Of a stretch of DNA of 64,000 bases, positions 16,944-24,841 are shown in pieces. The notes beneath the pieces are model-generated. The model was not told where the DNA came from. It saw nothing but the letters and a program-made list of their open reading frames with translations, and searched no databases. Origin of the DNA: Geodermatophilus saharensis (GTDB lineage Bacteria > Actinomycetota > Actinomycetes > Mycobacteriales > Geodermatophilaceae); the NCBI RefSeq assembly GCF_900188205.1, contig NZ_FZOH01000013.1, positions 1-64,000 on the forward strand, given 5' to 3'. The position numbers and the translations under genes were made by a program. Every line of letters starts with the position of its first letter. Within the stretch, counting starts at the first letter, position 1.

Positions 16944-17017
16944 CGCCTGCGCCCTCCCGGTCGTGTGTGCCGCTCGACGGTGCCACCGCCTCCCGGGCCC
17001 CGCGACCGGGAGGCGGC

Positions 17018-18589
17018 TCAGCGCCGCCGCCGGCGGGTGCCGAACAGGCCGCGGGTGAGCTCGCGGCCCAGTGCCGAGGCCGCCGACCGGGCGAAGCTGC
17101 GGAACACCGGCGAGGCCATGACGTCGGCGAGCACGCCGCCCTCCCCGGGCTCCTCGCGCCGGCGCGCCGGTTCCTCCCGCGCGGCCTCCCGCGGCGGCCC
17201 GGGAGGAGCCGGCGGGGCCAGCCGCGCGGCCAGCAGCTCCCGCGCGGACTCGCGGTCGACGGCGGTGCCGTAGCGGGGCTGCAGCGGTGAGGCCGCCACC
17301 GCGGCGGCCATCGCGTCCGGCGCCACGGTGCCCATCGAGGCCCGCGGTGCGCGCAGCACCGTCCAGGCCAGCGGCGTGGGCGCGCCCCGCTCGGACAGCA
17401 CGGTGACCGCCGCCTCCCCGGTGCCCAGCGAGGTGAGCAGCGCGGCGACGTCGTCGTAGACGTCGCCGGCCGGGAAGGTGCGCACGGTCTTCCTCAGCGC
17501 GTCGGCGTCCTCCGGGGTGAAGGCGCGCAGCGCGTGCTGCACCCGGTTGCCGAGCTGGCCGAGGACGTCCGAGGGCACGTCGGTGGGCTGCTGGGTGACG
17601 AAGAAGACGCCGACGCCCTTCGAGCGGACCAGCCGCACCGTCTGGGTGACCGCCGTCAGGAACGCCCTGCTGGCGCCGCTGAACAGCAGGTGCGCCTCGT
17701 CGAGGAAGAAGACCACCTTCGGCTTCTCCAGGTCGCCGACCTCGGGCAGCTCCTCGAACAGCTCCGCGAGCAGCCACATCAGGAACGTGGAGAACAGCGC
17801 GGGCCGGTCGGCGACGGCGGGCAGCTCGACGGCGCTGATCACACCGCGGCCGTCGGGGGCGGTGCGGATCAGGTCGGCGGGGTCGAAGGCGGGCTCGCCG
17901 AAGAAGACGTCGCCGCCGAGGTCCTCCAGCGCCACCAGCTCGCGCAGCACCACGCCCACGGTCGCCTTCGACAGCCCACCCAGGCCCGCGAGCTCGGCCT
18001 TCCCCTCGGGCCGGGTCAGCCAGGTCAGCAGCGCGCGCAGGTCGGCCAGGTCGAGCAGCGGCAGGCCGGCCTCGTCGGCGTGGTGGAAGACCAGCCCGAG
18101 CGAGCTCTCCTGGGTGGCGTTGAGGCCGAGCACCTTGGCCAGCAGCGTCGGGCCGAAGTCGCTGACCGTGGCCCGTACGGGGACGCCGGTCCCGAGCCCG
18201 CCGAGGGCCAGGTACTCGACGGGGAAGCCGGTCGGCGTCCACCGGTCGCCGGTCTCGGCCGCCCGGCGGGTGATCCGCTCGCTCGCCTGCCCCGGCTCGG
18301 CGAGCCCCGCGAGGTCGCCCTTGAGGTCGGCGAGCACGACCGGGACGCCGGCGGCCGAGAGCTGCTCGGCCATGAGCTGCAGCGTGCGGGTCTTGCCGGT
18401 GCCGGTGGCGCCGGCGATCAGGCCGTGCCGGTTGAGGACCGACAGCGGCAGCCGCACCTGCGCGCCGGGGTGCGGGCGGCCGCCGACGGACACGGCGCCG
18501 AGCTCGAGGGCGGGCCCCTCGACCGCGTAGCCGGCCGCGATCCGGGCCGCCGCCTGCTCGTCGGGCTCCGGGCTGCTGGGGTCGCTCAC
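17018..18589 (-). CDS. HerA-like ATPase, DUF853 family
   Basis: 523 residues. Walker A GATGTGKTRTLQLMAEQL (near residue 60), Walker B VVFFLDEAHLLF (near 300) and a sensor-like FFVTQQPTDVP (near 335) put it in the DUF853/YjgR branch of HerA/FtsK-type ATPases. No HAS-barrel or nuclease domain is attached and no nurA is nearby. The C-terminal tail (about 430-523) is Pro/Arg-rich and ends in GTRRRRR. Function in this branch is unknown; DNA or protein translocation are possible. It starts 25 bp downstream of the formate/nitrite transporter stop. Confidence 0.85.
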   Translation of the reverse strand: MSDPSSPEPDEQAAARIAAGYAVEGPALELGAVSVGGRPHPGAQVRLPLSVLNRHGLIAGATGTGKTRTLQLMAEQLSAAGVPVVLADLKGDLAGLAEPGQASERITRRAAETGDRWTPTGFPVEYLALGGLGTGVPVRATVSDFGPTLLAKVLGLNATQESSLGLVFHHADEAGLPLLDLADLRALLTWLTRPEGKAELAGLGGLSKATVGVVLRELVALEDLGGDVFFGEPAFDPADLIRTAPDGRGVISAVELPAVADRPALFSTFLMWLLAELFEELPEVGDLEKPKVVFFLDEAHLLFSGASRAFLTAVTQTVRLVRSKGVGVFFVTQQPTDVPSDVLGQLGNRVQHALRAFTPEDADALRKTVRTFPAGDVYDDVAALLTSLGTGEAAVTVLSERGAPTPLAWTVLRAPRASMGTVAPDAMAAAVAASPLQPRYGTAVDRESARELLAARLAPPAPPGPPREAAREEPARRREEPGEGGVLADVMASPVFRSFARSAASALGRELTRGLFGTRRRRR

Positions 18590-18614
18590 GCGGCGACCGT
18601 AGCGGCGCCCCTGC

Positions 18615-19460
18615 TCAGGCGCGCTCGGCCGGCTCGGCGCCCGTGCGCGGGGCGGCGTCGGGTGCGTCGCGCAGGAACAGGTACCAGTAGGAGGTCCCGA
18701 CGAAGACCACCGCGCCGACGAGGTTGCCCGCGCCGGCGAGCAGCCAGTTGGTCAGGGTGTCGCCCCAGTTGGCGCCCTCCACGCCGGCGAACTGGGCGGC
18801 CGGCAGGAAGAACATGTTGGCCACCACGTGGTCGAAGCCCATCGCGACGAAGGCCATGACCGGGAAGAAGACGGCGAGGATCTTGCCCGCGACGCTCGTG
18901 GTCGCCAGCGACATCCACACCGCCAGGCAGACCAGCCAGTTGCACCCGACGCCGCGCAGGAAGGTCTCCCACGCGGTGTGGTGGGTCTTGCCGTCGGCGA
19001 TCTCCGCCAGCCGCGCGAACGTGAGCCCGGCGCTGCCGGTGCTGTCCGGGTCGCCGATGACCCCGGTCGAGACGGCGAGGAAGTAGGCGACGAACAGCGC
19101 GCCGATCAGGTTGCCGACCAGCACCAGCGACAGGTTCCGGAGGACGTCACCCACGGTGATCTTGCCGTTCATCGCGCCCAGCGGCACCAGCATCATGTTG
19201 CCGGTGGCCAGGTCGGAGCCGGCGATCAGCACCAGGACCAGCCCGAGGGTGAAGGCCGCGCCCATGAACAGCGTGGGCAGCGTGCCCCAGGTGGCCAGGT
19301 CCAGCCCGGAGGAGACGGTGATGGCGACCAGCGCGCCGAAGGAGATGTAGGCACCGGCGAGGAAGGCGCTCACCAGCACCCGGTCCCAGGTCCGGTGCAC
19401 CTTCTTCGCCCCGGTCGCCGCAGCGACCCTGGCGACCTCGGCGGGTTCCTTGGCGGTCAT
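18615..19460 (-). CDS. Formate/nitrite transporter family channel
   Basis: 281 residues from ATG 19460 (GGGAGG 4 nt upstream). About six hydrophobic segments with the FNT features LVSAFLAGAYISFGALVAIT, GSDLATGNMMLVPLGAM and GFDHVVANMFFLP, the last two matching the FocA/NirC signature regions. These pentameric channels carry formate, nitrite or hydrosulfide. No formate or nitrite enzyme gene is close, so the substrate is open. First gene of a leftward run of four. Confidence 0.9.
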   Translation of the reverse strand: MTAKEPAEVARVAAATGAKKVHRTWDRVLVSAFLAGAYISFGALVAITVSSGLDLATWGTLPTLFMGAAFTLGLVLVLIAGSDLATGNMMLVPLGAMNGKITVGDVLRNLSLVLVGNLIGALFVAYFLAVSTGVIGDPDSTGSAGLTFARLAEIADGKTHHTAWETFLRGVGCNWLVCLAVWMSLATTSVAGKILAVFFPVMAFVAMGFDHVVANMFFLPAAQFAGVEGANWGDTLTNWLLAGAGNLVGAVVFVGTSYWYLFLRDAPDAAPRTGAEPAERA

Positions 19461-19591
19461 CACGCCTCCCCGGGGCACGACGGCGTCGGTGCCCGGACCG
19501 TAGCGGCACGGGACCGTCCGCGCCGCCCGGCGGCCGTCCGGGGAGGCGACACGGCCTAGGGTCGGGGCGTCCACCGAGGCGGGAGGGGTCC

Positions 19592-19975
19592 ATGGCGTTC
19601 TCGAACCGGGTGCGCAGCGCGTTGACGACGACGGTGCTGGCCACCGCCGCCACCGGGTTCCTCGCCGGCTGCGGCAGCGACGACGAGGAGGAGCAGGTCG
19701 CCTACTGCACCAACGAGGACGGCGAGATCGTCGACGACGACTACTGCGACGACGGCTACCGCGGGCCCGGGCTGTTCTTCCTCTACCTCGGCGCCTTCCG
19801 CCCCGGCCTGCCGGTCGGCACCGTGCTGCCCCGCGGCGGCACCCGGATCAACCCCGCCGACACCGCCGCCCGCCAGCGCTACGGACTGCCCGGCAGCGGC
19901 AAGGTCACCGGGGGCCAGCGGGTCTCCGGCGGCATCGGCTCGGGCACCGGCGGCACCGGCAGCTCGGGCTCCTGA
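19592..19975 (+). CDS. Small lipoprotein, YgiB-like position
   Basis: 127 residues with a lipoprotein signal (basic SNRVRSA, hydrophobic core, lipobox FLAGC with Cys at about residue 28). The mature part is acidic (GSDDEEEQVAYCTNEDGE), then has GLFFLYLGAF and a Gly/Ser-rich tail. Proteins of this kind (YgiB/DUF1190 in enterobacteria) are encoded next to a glutathionylspermidine-synthase-like gene, exactly as here with 3 bp between them. Homology to YgiB is inferred mainly from context. It diverges from the FNT channel. Confidence 0.75.
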   Translation: MAFSNRVRSALTTTVLATAATGFLAGCGSDDEEEQVAYCTNEDGEIVDDDYCDDGYRGPGLFFLYLGAFRPGLPVGTVLPRGGTRINPADTAARQRYGLPGSGKVTGGQRVSGGIGSGTGGTGSSGS

Positions 19976-19978
19976 GGC

Positions 19979-21202
19979 GTGCGGCGCGTCGAGGCCGGTG
20001 TCGTCCGGCCCGGGTGGGAGGCCGAGGTCGAGGCGCAGGGCCTGGTCTACAACCGCACCGCCACCCCCGGCGGTGAGGTGCGCAGCTACTGGCGCGAGGG
20101 CCCGTACTACGACTTCACCGCCGCGGAGGTCACCCGGCTCGAGGGCTGGGTGGCCCAGCTGTTCGAGATGTGCGTCGCCGCCGGCGACCACGTCATCGAG
20201 CACGACCTGTTCGACCGGATGGGCATCCCGCTGATCGCCCGCTCCGGCATCCGCGCCACCTGGGAGGCCGAGCCGCCCAGCGTCTACGGCCGCTTCGACC
20301 TGCGCTACGACGGCTCCGGGCCGCCCAAGCTCCTGGAGTTCAACGCCGACACCCCGACCGCGCTGGTCGAGGCGGCGGTCACCCAGTGGAACTGGCACCT
20401 GTTCACCGGGCAGGGCCGCGACCAGTGGAACGCGCTGCACGAGAAGCTCGTCGCGGCCTGGCAGCGCAACCTGACCCGCTGGGAGCGGCGGACGGGGGTG
20501 CGGCCGCGGGTGCACATGGCGTGGAGCAGCGCGGACACCTCCGGCGAGGACCGGATGACCGTCGCCTACCTCATGGACACCGTCGTGCAGGCCGGCTACG
20601 AGGCGGTGGAGGTCGTCGTCGAGGACATCGCGCTCGACTCCGGCGACGGCCGCTTCTACGACCCGGCCGGGCGCCACCTCGACGTCGTCTTCAAGCTCTA
20701 CCCCTGGGAGTGGCTGGTCGACGACGAGTTCGGCGCCGCCGTCCTCGCCGACGCGGCCCGGCCCGGCGGCACCACCTGGATCGAGCCGGTCTACAAGATG
20801 CTGTGGAGCACCAAGGCGCTGCTGCCGGTGCTGTGGCGGCTCTTCGGCGGTGACCCGGTGCTGTCCGAGCTGCTGCTGCCGGCCTACTTCGCCGACGAGA
20901 TGCCCTCGAGCTGGCGCGACTACGTGCGCAAGCCGCTGTGGGGCCGCGAGGGCGCCAACGTGCAGATCGTCCGCGACGGGCAGGTGGTGACGGCGATGCC
21001 CGGCCGCTACGGCACCGAGGGGTTCGTGGTGCAGGGGTTCGCGCCGCTGCCCGACTTCGCCGGCGTCGACGGCCCGCACCACCCGGTGCTCGGCGCGTGG
21101 GTGGTCGACGGCGAACCGGCGGGCCTGGGCATCCGGGAGAGCGACGGGCTGATCACCGACGACCTGAGCTTCTTCGTCCCGCACACCGTCGACGCCCGCT
21201 GA
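19979..21202 (+). CDS. Glutathionylspermidine synthase-like ATP-grasp protein
   Basis: 407 residues of the GSP_synth family (YgiC/YjfC type). Family features include FDLRYDGSGPPKLLEFNADTP (near residue 110; metal/ATP residues in LEFNADTPT), WIEPVYKMLWSTKALLPVL and GREGANV (near 325), followed by the YGTEGFVVQGFAPLP strand. There is no amidase half, so it is a stand-alone ligase. True glutathionylspermidine is not expected in actinobacteria; the YgiC group has peptide-spermidine-like but undefined activity. It is coupled to the small lipoprotein upstream. GTG at 19979. Confidence 0.85.
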   Translation: MRRVEAGVVRPGWEAEVEAQGLVYNRTATPGGEVRSYWREGPYYDFTAAEVTRLEGWVAQLFEMCVAAGDHVIEHDLFDRMGIPLIARSGIRATWEAEPPSVYGRFDLRYDGSGPPKLLEFNADTPTALVEAAVTQWNWHLFTGQGRDQWNALHEKLVAAWQRNLTRWERRTGVRPRVHMAWSSADTSGEDRMTVAYLMDTVVQAGYEAVEVVVEDIALDSGDGRFYDPAGRHLDVVFKLYPWEWLVDDEFGAAVLADAARPGGTTWIEPVYKMLWSTKALLPVLWRLFGGDPVLSELLLPAYFADEMPSSWRDYVRKPLWGREGANVQIVRDGQVVTAMPGRYGTEGFVVQGFAPLPDFAGVDGPHHPVLGAWVVDGEPAGLGIRESDGLITDDLSFFVPHTVDAR

Positions 21203-21209
21203 GCCGCCC

Positions 21210-21767
21210 TCACGCCGGCCGGTAGGTCAGCAGCGTGACCCCGGAGCGGAAGGTCCGGCCGCTGCCGGTGGCGGTGAGCCGGACGTCGGTGCCGTCGGGG
21301 AACAGCCGCCGGCCGCGGCCGAGGACCCGCGGGAAGACGAACAGCCGGTACTCGTCGACCAGCCCCGCGGCGATGAGCGCGTGGCAGAGGGTGATGCTGC
21401 CGGTGACGCCCACCTCGCCCTCGCGATCGGCCACCAGCCGGGCCACCTCCTCGACCGGGTCGCCGGCGAGCACGGTGGTGTTCGCCCAGCCGGGCTCGGT
21501 GAGCGTCCGGGAGACGACGGCCTTCTCCACCGCGTCGAGGTGGGCGGAGATGCCGGTGGTGTCGCCGGCCTGCTGCGGCCAGAAGCCGCGCATCTCCTCG
21601 AAGGTGCGCCGGCCGACGAGGAAGACCGACTGCCCGGCCATGTGCTCGCGGACGACGTCGAGCTGGTCGGGGGTGTCGGCGCCGTCGTCCTGCGGGACGA
21701 ACCAGCCGCCGGTGGCGTCGACGACGCCGTCGAGGGTGCTGTTCTGCGTGATCACGAGCCGGCCCAC
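21210..21767 (-). CDS. Dihydrofolate reductase family protein (RibD C-terminal-like)
   Basis: 185 residues from GTG 21767 (GGGAGGG 6 nt upstream). It starts GRLVITQNSTLDGVVD and contains FLVGRRTFEEMRGFWP (near 57), VTGSITLCHALIAAGLVDEYRLFVFP and the VLGRGRRLF end, the standard pattern of RibD_C/DHFR-like proteins seen as yyaP-type genes. Presumably an NADPH-dependent reductase of unknown substrate. It ends 7 bp from the GSP-synthase-like stop, in convergent orientation. Confidence 0.88.
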   Translation of the reverse strand: MGRLVITQNSTLDGVVDATGGWFVPQDDGADTPDQLDVVREHMAGQSVFLVGRRTFEEMRGFWPQQAGDTTGISAHLDAVEKAVVSRTLTEPGWANTTVLAGDPVEEVARLVADREGEVGVTGSITLCHALIAAGLVDEYRLFVFPRVLGRGRRLFPDGTDVRLTATGSGRTFRSGVTLLTYRPA

Positions 21768-21833
21768 GGGCCCTCCCTGTCGGTCGGGGTCTCGCGAGGG
21801 GTGACCGGCCCGGCGGCGCGGACTCATCGGTCC

Positions 21834-21839
21834 TACCGT
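21834..21839 (+). promoter_or_regulatory. Candidate -10 element of a leaderless promoter
   Basis: TACCGT ends 6 bp before the ATG at 21846 and no ribosome-binding site is visible. This is the usual arrangement of leaderless transcripts in actinobacteria. Confidence 0.35.
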
Positions 21840-21845
21840 CGCGGC

Positions 21846-22292
21846 ATGCCACTCGAGGGGGAGTACGAGCCGAGCACGCAGGGCTGGGTGCGCGAGCAGG
21901 TGGAGCGCTACGAGGCCACCGGCGGCCGGGAGGCCAACACGCTGCGCGACACCGGGCTGCCCGTCGCGATCTTCACGACCCGGGGCGCGCGGACGGGCAA
22001 GGTGCGCAAGCAGCCGCTCATGCGCGTCGAGCACGACGGCGTGTACGCGATGGTCGGCTCGCAGGGCGGGGCGCCGCGGGACCCGGCCTGGGTGGCCAAC
22101 CTGCGCGCGCACCCCGACCAGGTGACCGTGCAGGACGGCCCGGAGCCCTGGGACGGCGTGGCCCGCGAGATCAGCGGCGAGGAGCGGGCGCGGTGGTGGG
22201 AGCGCGCGGTGGCCGCGTACCCGCCCTACGCCGAGTACCAGGAGCGGACCGACCGCGTCATCCCCGTCTTCCTCGTCGAGCGGAGGCGCTGA
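21846..22292 (+). CDS. F420-type nitroreductase family protein (DDN-like)
   Basis: 148 residues of the deazaflavin-dependent nitroreductase (DDN) group of split-barrel proteins. Recognisable parts are the N-terminal WVREQVERYEATGG, FTTRGARTGKVRKQPLMRVEHDG (near residue 40; the TxGRxSG-type motif of F420 binders) and GAPRDPAWVANLRAHP. These enzymes use reduced coenzyme F420 to reduce quinones or nitro compounds; F420 use is inferred from the family. It diverges from the DHFR-like gene. Confidence 0.88.
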   Translation: MPLEGEYEPSTQGWVREQVERYEATGGREANTLRDTGLPVAIFTTRGARTGKVRKQPLMRVEHDGVYAMVGSQGGAPRDPAWVANLRAHPDQVTVQDGPEPWDGVAREISGEERARWWERAVAAYPPYAEYQERTDRVIPVFLVERRR

Positions 22293-22298
22293 CGGCCG

Positions 22299-22317
22299 TT
22301 AGGCAAGGCTGTCCTAA
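22299..22317. promoter_or_regulatory. IdeR/DtxR iron box upstream of the siderophore-binding lipoprotein
   Basis: TTAGGCAAGGCTGTCCTAA matches 15 of 19 positions of the IdeR/DtxR consensus, with both half-site ends TTAGG and CCTAA exact. It lies 42 bp before the GTG at 22360, in the expected promoter position. Iron repression of that gene is strongly suggested. Confidence 0.7.
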
Positions 22318-22359
22318 GGTCCTCCTGGCGCCGGGTGGTCCGGCGCCGGGAGGAGGGCA

Positions 22360-23331
22360 GTGGTGCTCTGGGGACGGACCGGCCGTGGCCGGGGAGCCGG
22401 CGCGGTGCTGGCGGTGGCGGTGCTCAGCGGGTGCGGGTCGACGGAGGCGGGGGCCGGGAGCGAGGCCGAGGCGGCCCCGGCGGAGGACACCCGCACGGTC
22501 GAGCACGCGATGGGGGAGACCGAGATCGCCGGCGAGCCGGAGCGGGTCGTCGTCCTGGACACCGGTGAGCTCGACGCCACGCTGGCGCTCGGCGTGACGC
22601 CGGTCGGCGCGGTCCGCACCGACGTCAGCGACGAGCTGCCCGGGTTCGTGACCGCCGCCGGCGCCGACCCCGCCGACATCGCCGCCGTGGGCACCATCGC
22701 CGAGCCCGATCTGGAGGCGATCGCGGCGCTCGAGCCGGACCTGATCCTGTCCAACGCGGTGCGCCACGCCGACGTCTACGAGCAGCTGGCGGGGATCGCG
22801 CCCACCGTGTTCGCCGAGGCGATCGGCGAGAGCTGGCAGGAGAACCTGCTGCTGGCGGGGGAGGCGCTCGGCCGCGCCGAGGAGGCGCAGGAGCTCCTCG
22901 ACGCCCACACCGCCCGGGCCGAGGAGGTCGGCGCGCGCTTCGGCGACCCGGCGGCCACCGAGGTCAGCGTCGCCCGCTTCCTCGACGGGACGCTGGTGCG
23001 CCTCTACGGCGAGGGGTCGTTCATCGGGTCGGTGCTGGCCGACGTCGGCTTCGCCCGGCCGCCGGTGCAGCGCACCGCCGAGACCTTCGTCGAGGTCTCG
23101 CCCGAGCAGGTGACCCAGGCCGACGGCGACCTGCTCTTCTACGGCGCCTACGGCGAGGAGGGGGCGACGGCGGCCGGGGAGATCACCGGCGGGCCGCTGT
23201 GGCAGTCGATCCCCGCGGTGGCGCAGGGGCGGTCGGTCGCCGTCGACGACGACCGCTGGTTCCTCGGCCTCGGCCCGCTCGGCGCCGGCCTGGTGCTCGA
23301 CGACCTCGAGGAGCTGGCCGCCCGGCTCTGA
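22360..23331 (+). CDS. Ferric-siderophore ABC transporter substrate-binding lipoprotein
   Basis: 323 residues. A lipoprotein signal (VLSGCGS, Cys near residue 26) leads into a class III periplasmic-binding fold: ERVVVLDTGELDATLALGVTPVG, a long linker helix around SWQENLLLAGEALGRAEEAQEL, and EVSPEQVTQADGDLLFY. It captures ferric siderophores for an ABC importer. No permease or ATPase gene adjoins it, so it must work with a transporter encoded elsewhere. GTG start with GGGAGGAGGGCA upstream. The IdeR box predicts derepression under iron starvation, matching the gene at 14346. Confidence 0.9.
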   Translation: MVLWGRTGRGRGAGAVLAVAVLSGCGSTEAGAGSEAEAAPAEDTRTVEHAMGETEIAGEPERVVVLDTGELDATLALGVTPVGAVRTDVSDELPGFVTAAGADPADIAAVGTIAEPDLEAIAALEPDLILSNAVRHADVYEQLAGIAPTVFAEAIGESWQENLLLAGEALGRAEEAQELLDAHTARAEEVGARFGDPAATEVSVARFLDGTLVRLYGEGSFIGSVLADVGFARPPVQRTAETFVEVSPEQVTQADGDLLFYGAYGEEGATAAGEITGGPLWQSIPAVAQGRSVAVDDDRWFLGLGPLGAGLVLDDLEELAARL

Positions 23332-23365
23332 GGGCGCTGGACGCGGCCCGCCCGGCACCGGGAGC

Positions 23366-23866
23366 ATGCCGGGCACGACCACCGACCGGCTGCTGCGGGC
23401 CGCGCTGTACGTCAAGGGACTCGACGGCGCGGTGGAGCTGCTCGCCGGTGGAGCGCTGCTGGTCGTGGGTGCCCGCGAGCTCGGTGGGGTGACTCGCGCG
23501 GTCGTCGCCCACCACCTCCTCGGCAGCCCGGACGGCGCCCTGGCCGAGCGCTTCGCCGCCGGGGAGGCGCACCTCGTCGGCAGCGACCGGACCTTCGCCG
23601 TCGTCTACCTGGTCCTGCACGGGCTGGTGAAGCTCGGTCTCGTCGTCGCCCTGCTGCGGGAGGTGCTGCCCGCGTACCCGGTCGCGGTCGCCGTCCTCGG
23701 GGTGTTCTGCGCGTACGAGGCCCACGGGGCCGTGACCCGCGGCTCGTGGTCGCTCGGGGTCGCGGCCGTGCTCGACCTCGCGATCGTCGTGCTGGTGCTG
23801 CGGGAGTACCGGCGGCTCAGAAGCCGGCGACGGCGTGCGGGCGGTAGGGCGCCTCGAGCCGGGTGA
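23366..23866 (+). CDS. DUF2127 membrane protein
   Basis: 166 residues with about four hydrophobic segments and the DUF2127 pattern: LLRAALYVKGLDGAVELLAGGALL at the start, then LVGSDRTFAVVYLVLHGLVKLGLVVALLRE and a final helix ending REYRRLRSRRRRAGG. Function unknown. It starts 34 bp after the siderophore-binding gene and its last 50 bp overlap the convergent aldo-keto reductase; the overlapped part encodes only the basic tail. Confidence 0.82.
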   Translation: MPGTTTDRLLRAALYVKGLDGAVELLAGGALLVVGARELGGVTRAVVAHHLLGSPDGALAERFAAGEAHLVGSDRTFAVVYLVLHGLVKLGLVVALLREVLPAYPVAVAVLGVFCAYEAHGAVTRGSWSLGVAAVLDLAIVVLVLREYRRLRSRRRRAGGRAPRAG

Positions 23867-24788
23867 CCTCGTCGTCGGTGAGGTGCAGGTCGACGGCGGC
23901 GACGGCATCGTCGAGGTGCGCCGCCCTCGTGACGCCGACGATGGGCGCGGTGACCACCGGCTTGCTCAGCAGCCAGGCCAGCGCCACCTGCGCGCGGGGG
24001 ACGCCCCGCTCGTCGGCCACGTCGGCCACCGCCTCGACGACCGCGCGGTCGCTGCGCTCGTCGTAGAGGCGGCTGCCGAACGCGTCGTTCTCCGAGCGGT
24101 GCGTCGTCTCGTCCCAGTCGCGGGTGAGCCGGCCGCGGGCCAGCGGGCTCCACGGCACCACGCCGATGCCCTGGTCGGCGCACAGCGGCAGCATCTCCCG
24201 CTCCTCCTCGCGGTTGAGCAGGTTGTAGTGGTCCTGCATCGACACGAAGCGGTGCCAGCCGTGCTCGCCGGCGGTGTGCAGCGCCTTGCTGAACTGCCAG
24301 GCCCACATGCTGCTCGCGCCCAGGTAGCGCACCTTGCCGGAGCGCACGGCCGAGTCCAGCGCCTCGAGGGTCTCCTCGATCGGCGTGTCCGGGTCCCAGC
24401 GGTGGATCTGGTAGAGGTCGACGTGGTCGACCTGCAGCCGCCGCAGGCTCGCCTCGAGCTCCCGCAGGACGGCCACCCGCGACAGCCCGCCGCCGTTGGG
24501 GCCCGGGCGCATCCGGCCGTGCACCTTGGTGGCCAGGACGACGTCGTCGCGGGTGGTGAACTCCCGGATCGCCCGCCCGGTGATCTCCTCGCTGGAGCCG
24601 GCGGAGTAGACGTTGGCGGTGTCGAGGAAGGTCACGCCGGCCTCGAGCGCCGTGCGGATCAGCGGCATCGCCTCGTCCTCGGGCAGGCTCCACGGCGTCA
24701 TCCCGCGCCCCGGCTCGCCGAAGCTCATCATCCCCAGGCAGATCCGCGAGACCTCCAGGCCGGTCGCGCCCAGCCGCGTGTACTCCAT
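23817..24788 (-). CDS. Aldo/keto reductase
   Basis: 323 residues, NADPH-dependent TIM barrel. It begins MEYTRLGATGLEVSRICLGMM; the catalytic Asp/Tyr lie in FLDTANVYSAG, Lys in VVLATKVHGRM and His in YQIHRWDP. The insert GRMRPGPNGGGLSR is typical of the AKR group often annotated as YghZ/oxidoreductase-like. Substrate unknown. It is followed upstream by the AlkZ-like and GNAT genes in the same direction (gaps 53 and 38 bp). Confidence 0.92.
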   Translation of the reverse strand: MEYTRLGATGLEVSRICLGMMSFGEPGRGMTPWSLPEDEAMPLIRTALEAGVTFLDTANVYSAGSSEEITGRAIREFTTRDDVVLATKVHGRMRPGPNGGGLSRVAVLRELEASLRRLQVDHVDLYQIHRWDPDTPIEETLEALDSAVRSGKVRYLGASSMWAWQFSKALHTAGEHGWHRFVSMQDHYNLLNREEEREMLPLCADQGIGVVPWSPLARGRLTRDWDETTHRSENDAFGSRLYDERSDRAVVEAVADVADERGVPRAQVALAWLLSKPVVTAPIVGVTRAAHLDDAVAAVDLHLTDDEVTRLEAPYRPHAVAGF

Positions 24789-24841
24789 GCGCCCACCCTG
24801 CTGCGGCGCCCGCCGCCCGGCCACCGCGGGCAGCGCGGCGC

